Shown: positions 35,181 through 46,075, numbered from the stretch's first letter. The stretch: DNA of 64,000 nucleotides from Magnolia sinica (GCF_029962835.1 NC_080585.1:61429443-61493442), one strand, 5' to 3'. The notes: a model not told the origin generated them from the sequence alone. Program-made: numbers and translations.

Positions 35181-35830
35181 AAATATTCATGGGTGAAAGT
35201 CCCTAAACTCTTATAGTATCAGAAGGTTGCTCCAACGTCTAGACTGAGTGGGTGCATGAGCGTCGAGTGCCAATTACGAGAAGGCCGCGCTTTCCACTAT
35301 GTCGTGGTCGTTTGGAAGGGGGTACAGCCTTACCCACCCGAGAGGAGGGGGCAAAGCTAAGCTGAGTTTGACCAACTCGAGGAATGGGTCCGCTATCGAC
35401 GAGTCAGGCCCAATATTAGTAGACATATAGTGAGGTCTCTTCCACTTACCTTGTTGCGCGCGATAGGGCGGCAGTCTGCCTTGGAGTGTACTAGACCCTG
35501 GTGATATTCCAGAGTTGAGCTATATTGATATATGGACTTAGATGAGGATTCGTATGCTTAAGTTGCATCTCGCATTGCATGGCCTTGGTATGGCCGACAT
35601 CATTCATGCCTTGCATCTCATAGCCTTAGTACGACTAATAGTATTCATGGATTTATCAGCATATTTCGCATTACTCTGATACTGGATAATTGTATTACTA
35701 CCTTGCGCACACACTTTCACCACCCTCTAAGCTTTCCATAAGCTTATGCACGACCGTTGTGTATAGGTGACGTTGGACCGTAACAGCGCTGAGGTAAGAG
35801 CGCTTAGCAGATCATCTTGAAGCTTTTTAT
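35181..35830 (+). other. 3'-LTR-only segment, R/U5-like part
   Basis: Within the full-length Tekay-like LTR. Shares 'gaaagtccctaa' with the reversed LTR at 4344-5300, so this part belongs to the ancestral LTR and the shorter 5' LTR copy has lost it. Confidence 0.55.
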
Positions 35831-36107
35831 TCATCATCATTGTATTTCCCTTTATGCACTTTGTACTTGTAAAGTTTTGATCATAATGGAAATGTGATGG
35901 AGTTTTTGTTTGTTGTTTGTAGGTTATGACTTTGGTTATGCTTATTACGAATCAAACTGATGTTGAAAATCCTCCTCGTAGCATCCCAGGATCGAAACCT
36001 GGCGGATGGGCGCTGGAAGCCGAGAATGGGATTCTATGGAGGCTATCGGTACCGGATTCGGCGATCTGTAATTTTGTAAGCCTGGTTTCCGAGTTTGGGG
36101 CGTGACA

Positions 36108-36112
36108 ATGTT
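36108..36112. other. Right target-site duplication of Tekay-like element
   Basis: ATGTT, paired with ATATT at 18671-18675. Confidence 0.75.
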
Positions 36113-36750
36113 TGAGAAGATACTCAACATACATCACTAGAATGTGGCGAGGGCGTTACATAGTCCGGATGGCATCCTTCGGTATGCGAAAGTGCCAAAG
36201 GGACATGTTAACGTTGTCTTCTCTGTCTTCAAGAGATATCATTATTTGGTTATAGCCCGAATAACCATCCAAAAAACAGTAGTAGGAATGACTAACTAAC
36301 CTTTCTAGAATTTGGTTAATGAAAGGCAAAGGAAAGTGGTTCTTCATAATAACGGTATTCAGTTTTTAGTAGTCAATGCACATTCTCTAACCAGTTGTGA
36401 CTCTAGTTGGCACGAATTCATTATCGGCATTGGCTATGATGGTGATCCTGAACTTCTTGGGAACCACCTGAGTTGGACTCACCCAATGGCTACAGATATT
36501 GGGTATATGATACCTACATCCAATAGCTTACGTACCTCAGCTTTAACCATATCTCTCATGTTTGGATTTAATCTTCATTGTGGTTATCTAGATGTTTTCA
36601 CATCATTCTCAAGGTGAATATGGTGAGTACAAATCAAAAGACTTGTTCCCTTAAGGTTCATGATGGTCCATCCAAGGGATCCTTTGTATTCTCTAAGAGT
36701 AGCCATGAGCATACTCTCTTGTTCTTCGTCCAGATGGGAAGAAATCACCA
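36108..36750 (-). pseudogene. Athila-like RT N-terminal half
   Basis: Minus strand. 'ISSHLDEEQESMLMATLREYKGSLGWTIMNLKG' (36584 to about 36748) is the conserved lead-in to Athila-type RT, followed by 'HHIHLENDVKTSR'. 36347-36156 gives 'FPLPFINQILERL...YCFLDGYSGYNQI' (RT motif A with catalytic Asp in FLDGYSGY) and, after a frameshift, the 'AYRRMPSGLCNA' motif. The frame leads to the 5-bp target duplication at 36108-36112 and resumes at 18675. Homology starts abruptly at about 36750. Confidence 0.85.
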
Positions 36751-37975
36751 CTAGATATGGCCAATAAACGAGCAGAACATGACAAGATGCTCGAAGAGAT
36801 CTCCATATTGGTTCCCACAGTTTGCCTTTAAGTAGAAGATGCTGATCGATTGTCTCGGTCTTCATTGAAAGAAGAGGCATCACTATGGGCTGCCAACAGA
36901 AAACTAGAAATGGCCGAAATATTCTCATGAGATTTTTTGTCCCATGACTTATAATTTTCTTCTGTAGATGAATGAAAATTGAGCTTTTTACGACTTAACT
37001 GCTTTGAGTAACCGTTTTAAACATGTTTGCCCATGTTCTCTTTTTGTTTCCGAATAGTAAGTTACAGTTGTCCACGTCCCGCATGAACTAATAACATAAA
37101 CTCCTCATATCATGCCATTTACAAATAGTAGCCCCGCTTGTCTTGCTATTTAAGTAATATCGAGCTCCCAAATTAGCCATTGATCTATTTGATTTGGCTT
37201 TACGCAATGGTTTACAAGGAATCTCTCCTTATTACAGGCGATGATTCCTTTCTTCAGGAGATAATGAAGGACGGGTTGAAGGATTTTACAGTCACTTTCT
37301 TACCATTTGATGTGAAGAGGTTTGTTACTGACGCCTCATGCTCGCCCAGACATAATTCTTCGGCCGAATCAAACAATCGGTTAGAAGAACTTCTCCAGAA
37401 ATTGAACTGGTTGACCACTAGGGCAGAATGCTACGAGAAAGCTTTTCATCGTCATAATGTAAATAAATGCCTTCTTGAGCAGCGAGAAGCAGCAGTAAAA
37501 GACTCGGCCGAGATGAGCGGTAATTACGAACAAGCATGGTATCGCAAAATACCTTGTGTCCAAGCTCATCAATTCAATTGATCGATGCTCCGACTTTTAC
37601 AATCGTATCGTTCTGGCATAACATACAAGTTACGAGACCAAACCATTGCCTTTTACACCAATGACACAATTGAATCATCAAATTTGGAATTCATATATGA
37701 AGAGATTAACGTATATTGAACTCGTTCGGTAACAAGTTACATTGCATAGAGAGCGGCCAAATCCGAAGTGTATACGGTTGCTGCTCGCGTTGATCAACTA
37801 CTTCATTTCCCACCAAAGAAAAAGATGAAACAGAGATGTAGGCTCTTGTAGAAGAATTTGAAAGTCTGAAGATGTAGTTTAGCTAGCCTTTGTTGCTTCC
37901 AAGCCTTTATCTTTCTCATGTAATAACACAGTTGACGACTGATCGTGCAATGAAATAAATCTTTTGAATTTTTAA
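36751..37975 (+). pseudogene. Antisense unit 1 of Tat-like element (3' part)
   Basis: Plus strand, opposite to pol. Starting in the middle of a coding-like stretch (36758 on: MANKRAEHDKMLEEIS, then a stop), it continues with 37180-37581, whose C-terminal half is rich in charged residues with coiled-coil character ('NRLEELLQKLNWLTTRAECYEKAF', 'CLLEQREAAVKDSAEMSGNYEQA'). A polyadenylation-like GAAATAAATC lies at about 37951-37960. Function unknown; Tat-lineage elements are known to carry extra ORFs, some antisense, between pol and the 3' LTR. The 5' end is lost at the Athila junction. Confidence 0.5.
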
Positions 37976-38241
37976 CCAGCACTTAACCTTTTTGCGTTTC
38001 GCATCCTGAACACACGTAGGCATAGGACAGGTGATTCCTCCGTACATTCCTTAGACCTCTACTTGATGGTATGGCTAGCATTACTTAGCCACCTATCCAC
38101 TGCACTTCATTTTTATAGTGATACATCATATCAAACAACATCAAACCTTGCCACTTGTCAATGCACTGTCATAACTGCATTTAAACCTCGAGAAACCCAA
38201 ACGGCGTCCTTCCTTTAGGTGCATTAACCCCTTTTTGCTTC

Positions 38242-38251
38242 ATCTTGCCTA
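38242..38251 (+). promoter_or_regulatory. TATA-like box of antisense unit 2
   Basis: CCTATAAATT, followed about 190 bp later by an ATG (38442). Same layout as unit 3. Activity unknown. Confidence 0.4.
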
Positions 38252-39165
38252 TAAATTGAAGGTTTCATCTTCCGAATGCTCATAACTCAACGATCCTTTC
38301 CGCTCATCCTTGGTTGAGATTAGTCTCCCATCTTTAATTCAAAAATCAGAAAACTTTCTTAGATACTAAACCTTATACAGACCCACGTCCTTCTCTCCTT
38401 CCTTCCCCTGAAATCTACCGATTGTATAAGGGGTTAGCCAGTATGGACAGCTATGGGAGTTTCCCATTTAACCCAATGAATAGAAGATGACCCTGCGGCT
38501 ATTGCGCTCCGAACAATTTATCATCCATTTTCTTCCTCCGAGTTAAGGGATGCCTTCGACTCATCAAGGAATGGTTTGGCAAAACGTAACGGAGAGCTCT
38601 TATAGACGTGACTCTTTTAATGAAGGGACATGGTCATCTGAGGATTTTCATAAAAAAGAAAAAGAGGTGACTCGGTTCAGGTCCACAGGCTGCACCGGGA
38701 CCGAACCTCTCCAATCCTTGAAAGAAAAGCTCTCATTGACCAGATTCTTGGTGGCCTTTTAACCGGAAACTTCAATCTCCAGTGAGATTGATCATGTAAC
38801 GACCAGAAGGACTCCAAGGACCTACTACTTCTGTTAGGAAATGGATTGACAGAATGTAATACATCGGGTCCCTGGTAGGACTACTTCAGGGGAAACACCT
38901 CTTAGCACGGAAAGAGGGAAGGTACAAGACCGATAAAAAATGCGCGGTCGTGGGCCTAACCCTTTTCTCTATCACACCTTGACCCCTTTATTTTTTCTTT
39001 TCCTACTAAGGTATCTTGTAATAAGTAGTCCTAGGCCTTGATGTCATACTTACTATCAAGGAAAAGTTCCTCTGATCCTATGTAATCATGCGGATTGAAA
39101 CCGGCAAAGTAATGAAATGATGTAAGCCTGTTTAGTCGAAAAGCCTTTGATTTTATGAATGTTTG
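38252..39165 (+). pseudogene. Antisense unit 2 of Tat-like element, decayed
   Basis: Plus-strand transcription-unit-like stretch: TATA box, pyrimidine-rich leader, ATG 38442 opening a frame of only about 13 codons (MDSYGSFPFNPMNRR), a second open piece at 38550-38762 without recognisable motif, and a 3' end near 39085-39160 whose 'aagtaatgaaatgatgtaa' resembles the unit 1 tail. No identifiable domain. The call is by analogy with units 1 and 3. Confidence 0.35.
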
Positions 39166-39545
39166 CCTTGCAATTAGTGAAACTGAAATATTTGTGCCTG
39201 ACATCCTCATATCTTGGCACGATCATTAAAATAATCAGCCACTAATATGATGGATTTATGTGAACTTGATCGAAGATATGCAGTATTACTCATCCAGACT
39301 AATCACTATCTTAAAGAAATCATGGTCCTCAAACTGGGACAATTTATCTTCATCACGTGCAACCGTTCACTCCAATACATTCACGTGGGCACGACACTTA
39401 ACCCCTGAGAACCTGGGCCATTAGCCCCGAATAAGGCTCTGACTATTCAATTATCTCCCATAACTACAGAAATATCTCCTCCATTATCGAAAAATCAACT
39501 GCTGCTCAGTTACTTGTGCACATTAACTACCACTTCTAATATTGG

Positions 39546-39556
39546 ACTATAAAGAA
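39546..39556 (+). promoter_or_regulatory. TATA-like box of antisense unit 3
   Basis: GACTATAAAGA about 65 bp upstream of ATG 39619, spacing normal for a plant promoter plus short leader. Confidence 0.45.
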
Positions 39557-39618
39557 GGGACTTAAGAATAAAAGGGATTAACCTCAATCAACGCTTCTTC
39601 AAGAAAATCATAACTTCA

Positions 39619-40440
39619 ATGGATTACTTCAAGCTCCTGGATGAAATAGTTGATGAAAGTATAGATATTTTCTCACAGTCCTTCGCAATAGATGATCGAT
39701 TAGCTTTTCTTTAGGACATTAGCAAAATCCCAGAGCAAGAGCGGCCTCCTCTAGAACTTCTGAACATCTTTGAACTTTAGTGTCTCGGGCATATGTTTGT
39801 TGAAGCAGATGTTGAATTTAACCAATGCATGGCCGCCTTGAGATGCCTTTCAGCTCTCGGCAAAGAGTGTCGTGGCCTACCAGCTCGCTTCAAAGCTGCC
39901 TAGAAGAATCAGTTGCATAGGACTCGCAAGAACGAGTTCAATCATGGGATGTTGCAGTCGATGACCCATGCTCACGACCGTCTTCTTCATGATTCGGCCG
40001 AGACCAATTGGTTATTTCCCGATCGTGATTGACCAGGGAGCTTCGAGCTTATCACATTCAAGGATGCCCAGCTAGAGCTCTACAGGAGTCGTATCGCCAT
40101 AAGTGAAGCTGAGGAAAGAGCGGCTGAGATGGAAAAAAAATGGCTCTAAACAGCCAACTATCCTACATAGAACGTTCTTCGTCTAAGCTAGCGAGTCCAC
40201 AAACATCTTGGAGCAAGAGAAAGAATCAAGCGAGGGAAGCAAAAGTTGTTGCTGCCCAAACTTTTACACACACAAAGTGGGCCATGGGATGATTTAACCG
40301 TCTAACCCTTCTCTTCAAATCAACCATTTTCTTCTCTTTTTCTTTTATATATATACATTCTTTCTACCTCAAACTTATGGCCTTCAGGCCTTTATTATAA
40401 ATTGCTTAGCTAGGCCCCTCGTTTAAGGGCTTTTATTTAA
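39619..40440 (+). pseudogene. Antisense unit 3 of Tat-like element
   Basis: From ATG 39619 the plus strand reads MDYFKLLDEIVDESIDIFSQ and stays coding-like for about 180 codons, with five or so in-frame stops that look like point mutations. Recognisable stretches are 'ADVEFNQCMAALRCLSALGKECRGLPARFKAA' and 'FELITFKDAQLELYRSRIAISEAEERAAEMEKK', the latter heptad-rich. A T-rich 3' region with 'gcctttattataaattgc' follows (about 40388-40405). No domain identified. Plus strand, hence antisense to pol. Confidence 0.5.
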
Positions 40441-40679
40441 TTTACTTCTAATTCTCTTTACGGAACTAGGCCAACCTGATCCCTGACAACTTCCCACAAC
40501 GGAGGGAAGTACTGCTTCAAAAACTGGCCCTCTATAGGCATCGGGGCAATATTACCATCTAAATCTTTAAGGAGATACGCCCTGGATTTTAAAGCTAGCT
40601 TGATGGTATATGGTCTATCCCAAGTGCGGGATCATTTTCCCAATGCTCAGTCTTTCTGTCCGATAGGAAGGATCATCTT

Positions 40680-41560
40680 TCAAACCGTGTCTCCTTCCTT
40701 AAAAGCTTTTCCTTTAACTCTTTTTTTGTACGCTCGAGCCACGGTTGCCTTGTTGGCCATGATAGAATTCAAAGCGTTAACGCAGACTTCGTCCATCCCT
40801 TCAAGTTCAGCCAACATAGCTTCTGTGAATTCGTCCGGACTTAACTGTGATTGATGGGCAACTCGCATGGATGGGATCATAACTTCTAGTGGCAAAACAG
40901 CTTCATGCCTGTAAGTTAGCATAAATGGACTCACCCCCATACTAGTACGAGGCGATACCCTATAGGCCCACAAGGCTTCAGATAGTTTAAGGTGTCACTC
41001 CCTTAGGTTTCCTCGTATCATTTTCCTCAAAATATTTTTGACCACTTTATTACTAGCCTCAGCCTAAGCATAATACGGAGTCGAATGGAGAATCCTTATC
41101 CCATATCGCTCAGCCATGGCTCTTGTTTACTTAGCCATAAATGTTGCTTCTCTATCCATGATAATAGATTCAAGAATACCAAAACAACGGATTATGTTAT
41201 TCTTTTTTAAACTGATAATATCCTCCTGATCGACCTTATGCATAGGTCTTGCTTCAACCTATTTAGTAAAGTAGCCGGTCACCACAATAATAAATGAATC
41301 CATCTAAGTTAAAGGTGGATAAATCTATCCAATCAAATCAATCATCCATCCTCGAAATGGCCAAGGCTTTATAATGGAATGCAATTCGGCCGCAGGTATG
41401 TGCTGAACCAGCCCATTCCTCTAACAAGCCCCGCAGCCTTTAGCGTATCGGAAACAATCGGCCATCATCTCGGGCTAAAAGTATCCGTAACATCTAAGCA
41501 TGAGTTTTATTTTCCTTCCCGCTTGATGAGCCCCATAGACACCTTCATGGACCCCTTCCA
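40680..41560 (-). pseudogene. Tat-like integrase
   Basis: Minus strand. The zinc region (about 41560-41400) has 'GAHQAGRK' and 'GYF.PR' segments. Core: 'VEARPMHKVDQEDIISLKKNNII', then 'IIMDREATFMAK' with the second catalytic Asp (about 41155), and 'AEASNK' with Glu (about 41060). 40973-40680 continues as WAYRVSPRTSMGVSPFMLTY, RHEAVLPLEVMIPSMRV, typical of Tat-lineage integrases. Several stops and frameshifts upstream. It is the last pol domain; the antisense units lie immediately beyond. Confidence 0.85.
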
Positions 41561-41908
41561 TGACGATATTGCTTCATTTTTTAATAAACACTTAAGTAGA
41601 ACTCCATCGGCCTCTTTGCAATATAATTCATCATCAATCATGACATAATTTATGACCGATCTGCTTATGTCTTTGTCAGTCCTAGTTCGAGGATTCTATA
41701 GGTATCCCATAAGAGGGGCTCTCCAATCGTTTTCTTCAGCATCGATTAGATGGACCTCTACTAAGCTTTCCCTCCAAAAAACCGATGGTAATGATCTTTT
41801 TTGGACTGTGATCAATCAACCGGCCGATCCCTTCCAAACTTCCAACCCTGCTGCCAATTGTGCAATTTCATTGGCATTTACATTGTAATTTTGACTTACA
41901 TGCTTTAA

Positions 41909-42130
41909 CTAGACATCATCGAATTGCTCCAATAATTGGATAGCCACTGCATAATGCGGTAATAATGATGGACTAGTGCGCTTGAAAAAACCAACCATCT
42001 GGTTTATCACCAGTTGAGAATCCCCAATGATCACTTCATTTTTTACCCGCATTTTTAGCAATATTTCCAAGACGATTATCATAGCCTCGTACTCGGCCTG
42101 ATTATTAGTACACTCAACTTCTAACAACAA
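41909..42130 (-). pseudogene. Second (archaeal-type) RNase H of Tat-like element
   Basis: 'ECTNNQAEYEAMIIVLEILLKMRVKNEVIIGDSQLVINQMVG' shows the N-N-x-A-E-Y-E-A motif with catalytic Glu and the G-D-S-Q-L-V motif with catalytic Asp of the extra RNase H that marks the Tat/Ogre lineage. It follows the ordinary RNase H and precedes integrase. Confidence 0.85.
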
Positions 42131-42459
42131 TGTGTATTCTTATCGATTCTCATTGGGAGCAATTAAAACTATACTGGCCCTAGATGCCTCGTGGGTCCTT
42201 GAGCCATCAAAGATCAATTTCCAAGGCTCAAACTGTGCAAGATTCACATCCATAATACTGAGAAAAATATGCTCCTCTAAGTCTGACGGATGGGCCAGAA
42301 ATTCTGTTATAGCCCTTCCCTTTGCCGCTTTCTACAGTACGTTGTGCAAATCAAATTCAGATAATGCTAGTACCCACTTGTCAATTCAATCGCTCAGAAT
42401 GGACCGATTTCACATGCATTTGATTAGATCGATAATGGAGATTACATTTACTTTTTCGA

Positions 42460-43721
42460 GTAACAAATAGTGTCTTAACTTAGTGGCTACAACGGATAAA
42501 GACAAACATAGTTTTTCCATGGCCGAATATCGAGTCTCTGCATCAGGCAACACTCGTCTTAGATAATAGATTGCTCTCTTTTCACAAATCGTCCTCCTAT
42601 GCTAATAAGGCTCCGATCAATCCTGCAGATGCAGCTATGTATAGAATAAGCGGCCGACCTTTGATAGGAGGCATCAACACGGGTGGCTTCGTCAAGTATT
42701 CCTTGATCTGATCGAAAGCAAGCCAATGTTCTCCTTCCCATAAGAATTCGGCCCTCTGCTTTATTTTCAACAAAGGAGAAAAGACGTTAGTCTTACTGGC
42801 ACAGTTAGATATGAATCGAGGTAAGAAATTGAGATGGCCTAAAAACTTTTGTAATTTTACCTTGTTCCTTGGCGACTTTGTATCGATCACGGCCTAAGCT
42901 TTATTTTGATCAATTTTTATTCCTCTTTGATGTACGAGGAACCCCAAAAAGTTACTAGCTGACACCCCAAATGTATACTTCATTTGATTCATTTTTAACT
43001 TATGGACTCGCATTCGCTCAAAAGATTTACGCAAATGGACCAAATGATCTTCTGCATCGACTGACTTAACCACTACATCATCAATGCAGACTTCCATAAA
43101 TTAGCCAATCATATCGTGAAAAACGGCAGTCATTGCCCTCTGATATGTTACCCCAGCATTTTTCAGGCCGAAAGGCATAACCACCTAGCAATAAGTGTTT
43201 AAGGGTCCCAGGCACCTCAATGTTGTTTTTGGTACGTCATCCAAGGCTATATATATTTGATTATACCCTAAATGCCCATTCAAGAATGACACAATCTCAT
43301 GTCCAACAACTCAATTAATTAACTGATTGACCATAGGCATAGGATATTCGTCTTTGGGAGTGGCTAGATTTAGATTTCTAAAATCTACACACACTCTTAT
43401 TTTACCGGTCTTCTTCATTACTAGGACCACATTTGACATCCACTCAATCAAAAGCCGTTCGATTTCTTCTTTGACTTTGAGAGTGACTTCGGTCGTCATT
43501 CTCCTGGGAGGCTGCTTATGCGACTGATATCCTTCTTTGGTTGGTAACCTGTACTCGACCAAAGACCTATCCAGCCCTGGCATATCGTGATCGTTCCAAG
43601 CAAAATTGTCTGTGAATTCCTGTAGTAACTTTATTATTTCGTTCCGCTTGGTCGGTCGTAACAAGTTGCTTATAAATGTGGGTCTTGGATCCTGACCCGT
43701 CCCCAAGTTCACTTCATCCAA
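42460..43721 (-). pseudogene. Tat-like RT and RNase H
   Basis: Minus strand. 43721-43311: 'FAWNDHDMPGLDRSLVEYRL', 'VVLVMKKTGKIRVCVDFRNLN.ATPKDEYPMP'. 43097-42894: MEVCIDDVVVKS with the I-D-D catalytic pair (43077-43085), 'FGVSASNFLGFLVHQRGI'. 42890-42597: 'KLQKFLGHLNFLPRFISNCA', 'FLWEGEHWLAFDQIKEYL', start of RNase H 'PLILYIAASAGLIGALL'. Broken by stops near 42895 and by a frameshift between 43311 and 43097. Confidence 0.88.
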
Positions 43722-43724
43722 CAG

Positions 43725-44235
43725 GTCTTGAACCTACAAACAATGTTCTTTCACTTCTTCTAGTAAGTCTCTCATATTGAAACTATCTTCCTCAGCCGCT
43801 TTATCTAGTTCAGCCAAGTTCATAAAAATTCCTTCATCGTTTTGTTCCAGACTCTCTTTGATCCTCTTTATCCTAGCTGTGAACTCAGCCAGGCACACTA
43901 TGCCTTTAGTTGTCGTAATCATGGCAACTCTTCGATGATACATCTTGTAGCCGACCGATTGAGGATTAAACCCTTCGGCTGGGTTTCGCTTCCATGGACC
44001 ATCATAGCCTGAATTATACTGTTCAGGTTCTTCTTTATAAAAATACCTATTGGTCGTCCATATTTATTTCTCCCAATGAACCTAATGGGCCATATTTCTT
44101 CGCCACAATAATAAGCTTCGTTGGTATTTGATGAGGCAAAAAAGGGCTTATTATCAGCCAATACGAGCTCAACCCTATTCTAATTCCAAAATATAATAAA
44201 CTGATGAAAAGAAGAGGGAATACATGCAAAAGAGT
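43725..44235 (-). pseudogene. Tat-like linker between protease and RT
   Basis: Short open pieces (43943-43734 with acidic 'QNDEGIFMNLAELDKAAEEDSF'; 44161-43919) bridge protease and RT in shifting frames. No catalytic motif is expected here. Confidence 0.5.
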
Positions 44236-44239
44236 TAAT

Positions 44240-44692
44240 CTAATCTCTTCCTAACAGGGCATTATAGCTTGACGAAGAATCGACAACAAAGAACGGTGCC
44301 AGAACAAATTTAATACCTATTGTAAGATCGACCGACAAAACATCATGTGTGTTAGTAACGTGGCCGGCAAAATTGCTAACCGTTACCTCGGAAGGAATCA
44401 AATCAGTTGTAGTCTTTTCCAATTTGGCCATCATTCTCTTTAGCAATAAGTTCACTACAACTCCATTGCCTACTAAAATTCTGGTCAAAGGACATCTATC
44501 TAAATGAGCTAAAATATATAACGGCTTAAGATGATGTGTCATATTAGTAGTGGGTCTGTCGATAATTACTCTGTCGTTACCTCCATCGGTCACCACGGTG
44601 ACAGTGTCGGTGTGTGACACCTTGCCCTGTCTCCCTTCATCACAGGGGAAAGAAGCATGTTGAATGATAACTAGAGTAGCATGTTCCTCCAC
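44240..44692 (-). pseudogene. Tat-like protease region, catalytic Asp missing
   Basis: A 150-residue open frame on the minus strand. The active-site region reads RILVGNGVVVNLL at about 44455-44495, where Tat proteases have an Asp before NG(S/A); here it is Gly. Downstream are 'GIKFVLAPFFVVDSSSSYNALLGRD', matching the conserved flap/C-terminal part ending in LLGR. The fold is recognisable but it should be inactive. Confidence 0.75.
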
Positions 44693-44699
44693 ATCACCT

Positions 44700-45750
44700 G
44701 GTATTGTGTTCGGTTGAGTGGTTCTTGCCTAAAAATCAGATGGCAAAGTAAGCACCATATTACAGTGAAATATCATCGGTGGCAGTGAACCAAACACGAT
44801 AATATTACCAAAACCTGATTTCATCAGTCTGACTAGGGGTTATATTTTTTTGTGAGGACAGTTGGTGAATCAGTCGCCACAACCTCTGGCTTATCTACAG
44901 GAGTTGTGAGTTCACTAGGTAGCCATTCTCCCGTTGGGAAGCAATCCTCACTAAAGTAATCCGACATGTTATCAGTATCATCTTCCTCTTTAAATTTTCT
45001 AGGTGCCTCGACATTTTTGAGGATAACTCCATTCTCTTGATCAGTAGGCAGAGCAATTGCTTTGACCGCTGACGAAGGAACTTGCCAAAATGGGCATGGC
45101 AGCTTGGTTTCCGGCTGAAGATGAACTTCATTTTCTTCTTCTTTTTTTCTCCTCAGTGCGACCTTATTTCTCTATCAACGATGCTTCTATGTCCTGGTCA
45201 TATTTTTCGGGGTCATAGGGAATTTTAGATCTGTAAGTCGCTTCCATATCCCTTCCCGCGTAGCAAGTGGTTTGACCATTTGTGTAGAAGACAATCTCCA
45301 ATGCTGTTGTCAGTTAGACATTGGCTGCTCTGGCCATTGGCAACCTTGACTGCTTCCATGGTCGTGACTTCCAGGACGATCCTTAACCTGCCAAGGAATT
45401 TTTCTGGCAGAACGGTCGCATAGTTGATGATTCTTATGCCCATATATGTCTAGATATTAAGGCGTCTGCTGTTGTTTGGGAACGCACCAGCCGCTCGTTC
45501 TGGGCAGACTTTCTAAACCAAGTTCCACTTTCAGTCAAGGTCAATCCATCAAGTCGCTTGTGATCGTATTTATTTCCATGTTGGCTGGGAATGGATCGGT
45601 ATCAATTAGCATGGCCTCTTTTTCTTTTTCCCAGTACATACCTAAGCGTGGATGCTTGTGGAATTTGATCAAGTCCAATTCGGCATACTGAGTTCCCCTT
45701 AAGGTTGCAGAAAGCGCAGGGCAGCTAACCATTTTAATGATCAAGCTAGA
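44700..45750 (-). pseudogene. Tat-like gag C-terminal remnant
   Basis: Minus-strand open pieces (45744-45541 'YAELDLIKFHKHPRLGMYWE'; 45443-45225; 45131-44895) lie where the gag C-terminal region and pre-protease linker should be. No CCHC knuckle found. Assigned mainly by position; coding-like but heavily frameshifted. Confidence 0.4.
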
Positions 45751-46075
45751 TAAGTACTCTTATGGTGATCTAGGAAGCAACGGACAGTTCAGTACGAGTC
45801 AGTATCCTCGTAAGGCTGTAAAATATGCACGGGCTCTACTATACATTTCCGATGTTAGTATCGATCAGGAGTGAAAGGGTTGCGATTGACAGCCCGTGCA
45901 GGGACAACTGTAACGTTTTCCTCAAACCCTCACGATATGTGCGAGTTATCTATTTCTGAACAATCAGCTAACATACACATAAAGGCAAGTAACAAATTCA
46001 TATCACAATTCATGACTAACCGGCAAAAGTGGGGTGTCCACTCGCTTTGACATTCTGTTGCACACGACCTCCACC
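45751..46075. other. Non-coding sequence before LTR-like terminus
   Basis: No gene; leads to the purine-rich tract at 46076-46088. Either the leader of the minus-strand Tat-like element or the 3' untranslated region of a plus-strand one. Confidence 0.4.

Larger units (their letters stand above)
18676..36107 (+). mobile_element. Tekay-like (chromovirus) Gypsy retrotransposon, with nested Copia
   Basis: Plus strand: 5' LTR 18676-20398, Met-tRNA primer site, gag, protease, RT, RNase H, integrase with a C-terminal chromodomain-like segment, then a 3' untranslated region interrupted by a SIRE-like Copia (25234-32208), a purine-rich tract, and 3' LTR 32272-36107. Flanking 5-mers are ATATT (18671-18675) and ATGTT (36108-36112), a target duplication with one change. 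The Athila-like pol frame on either side is continuous with one copy, which confirms the boundaries. Many frameshifts and stops; not autonomous. Confidence 0.9.
32272..36107 (+). repeat. 3' LTR of Tekay-like element (3836 bp, full length)
   Basis: TTTAAG...GGCGTGACA. Collinear with the 5' LTR at both ends (32272-33727 and 35832-36107). The middle 2.1 kb is present only here and carries a 30-bp tandem repeat (34172-34276) and a run of GGCCCA motifs (34400-34665). Contains CT, TG and TA microsatellites (about 33072-33093 and 33303-33352). The Ser/Pro-type open frames within are artefacts. Confidence 0.9.
16475..36750 (-). mobile_element. Athila-like Gypsy retrotransposon, split and truncated
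   Basis: Minus-strand pol runs from 36750 down to 36108, is interrupted by the Tekay-like element (18676-36107), and resumes at 18675 down to about 16475. Order: start of RT, [insertion], rest of RT, RNase H, zinc-binding motif, integrase. gag, protease and the 5' LTR are missing because Athila homology stops near 36750, where Tat-like plus-strand coding sequence begins. The reading frame continues across the insertion when one 5-bp target copy is counted. Inactive. Confidence 0.8.
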
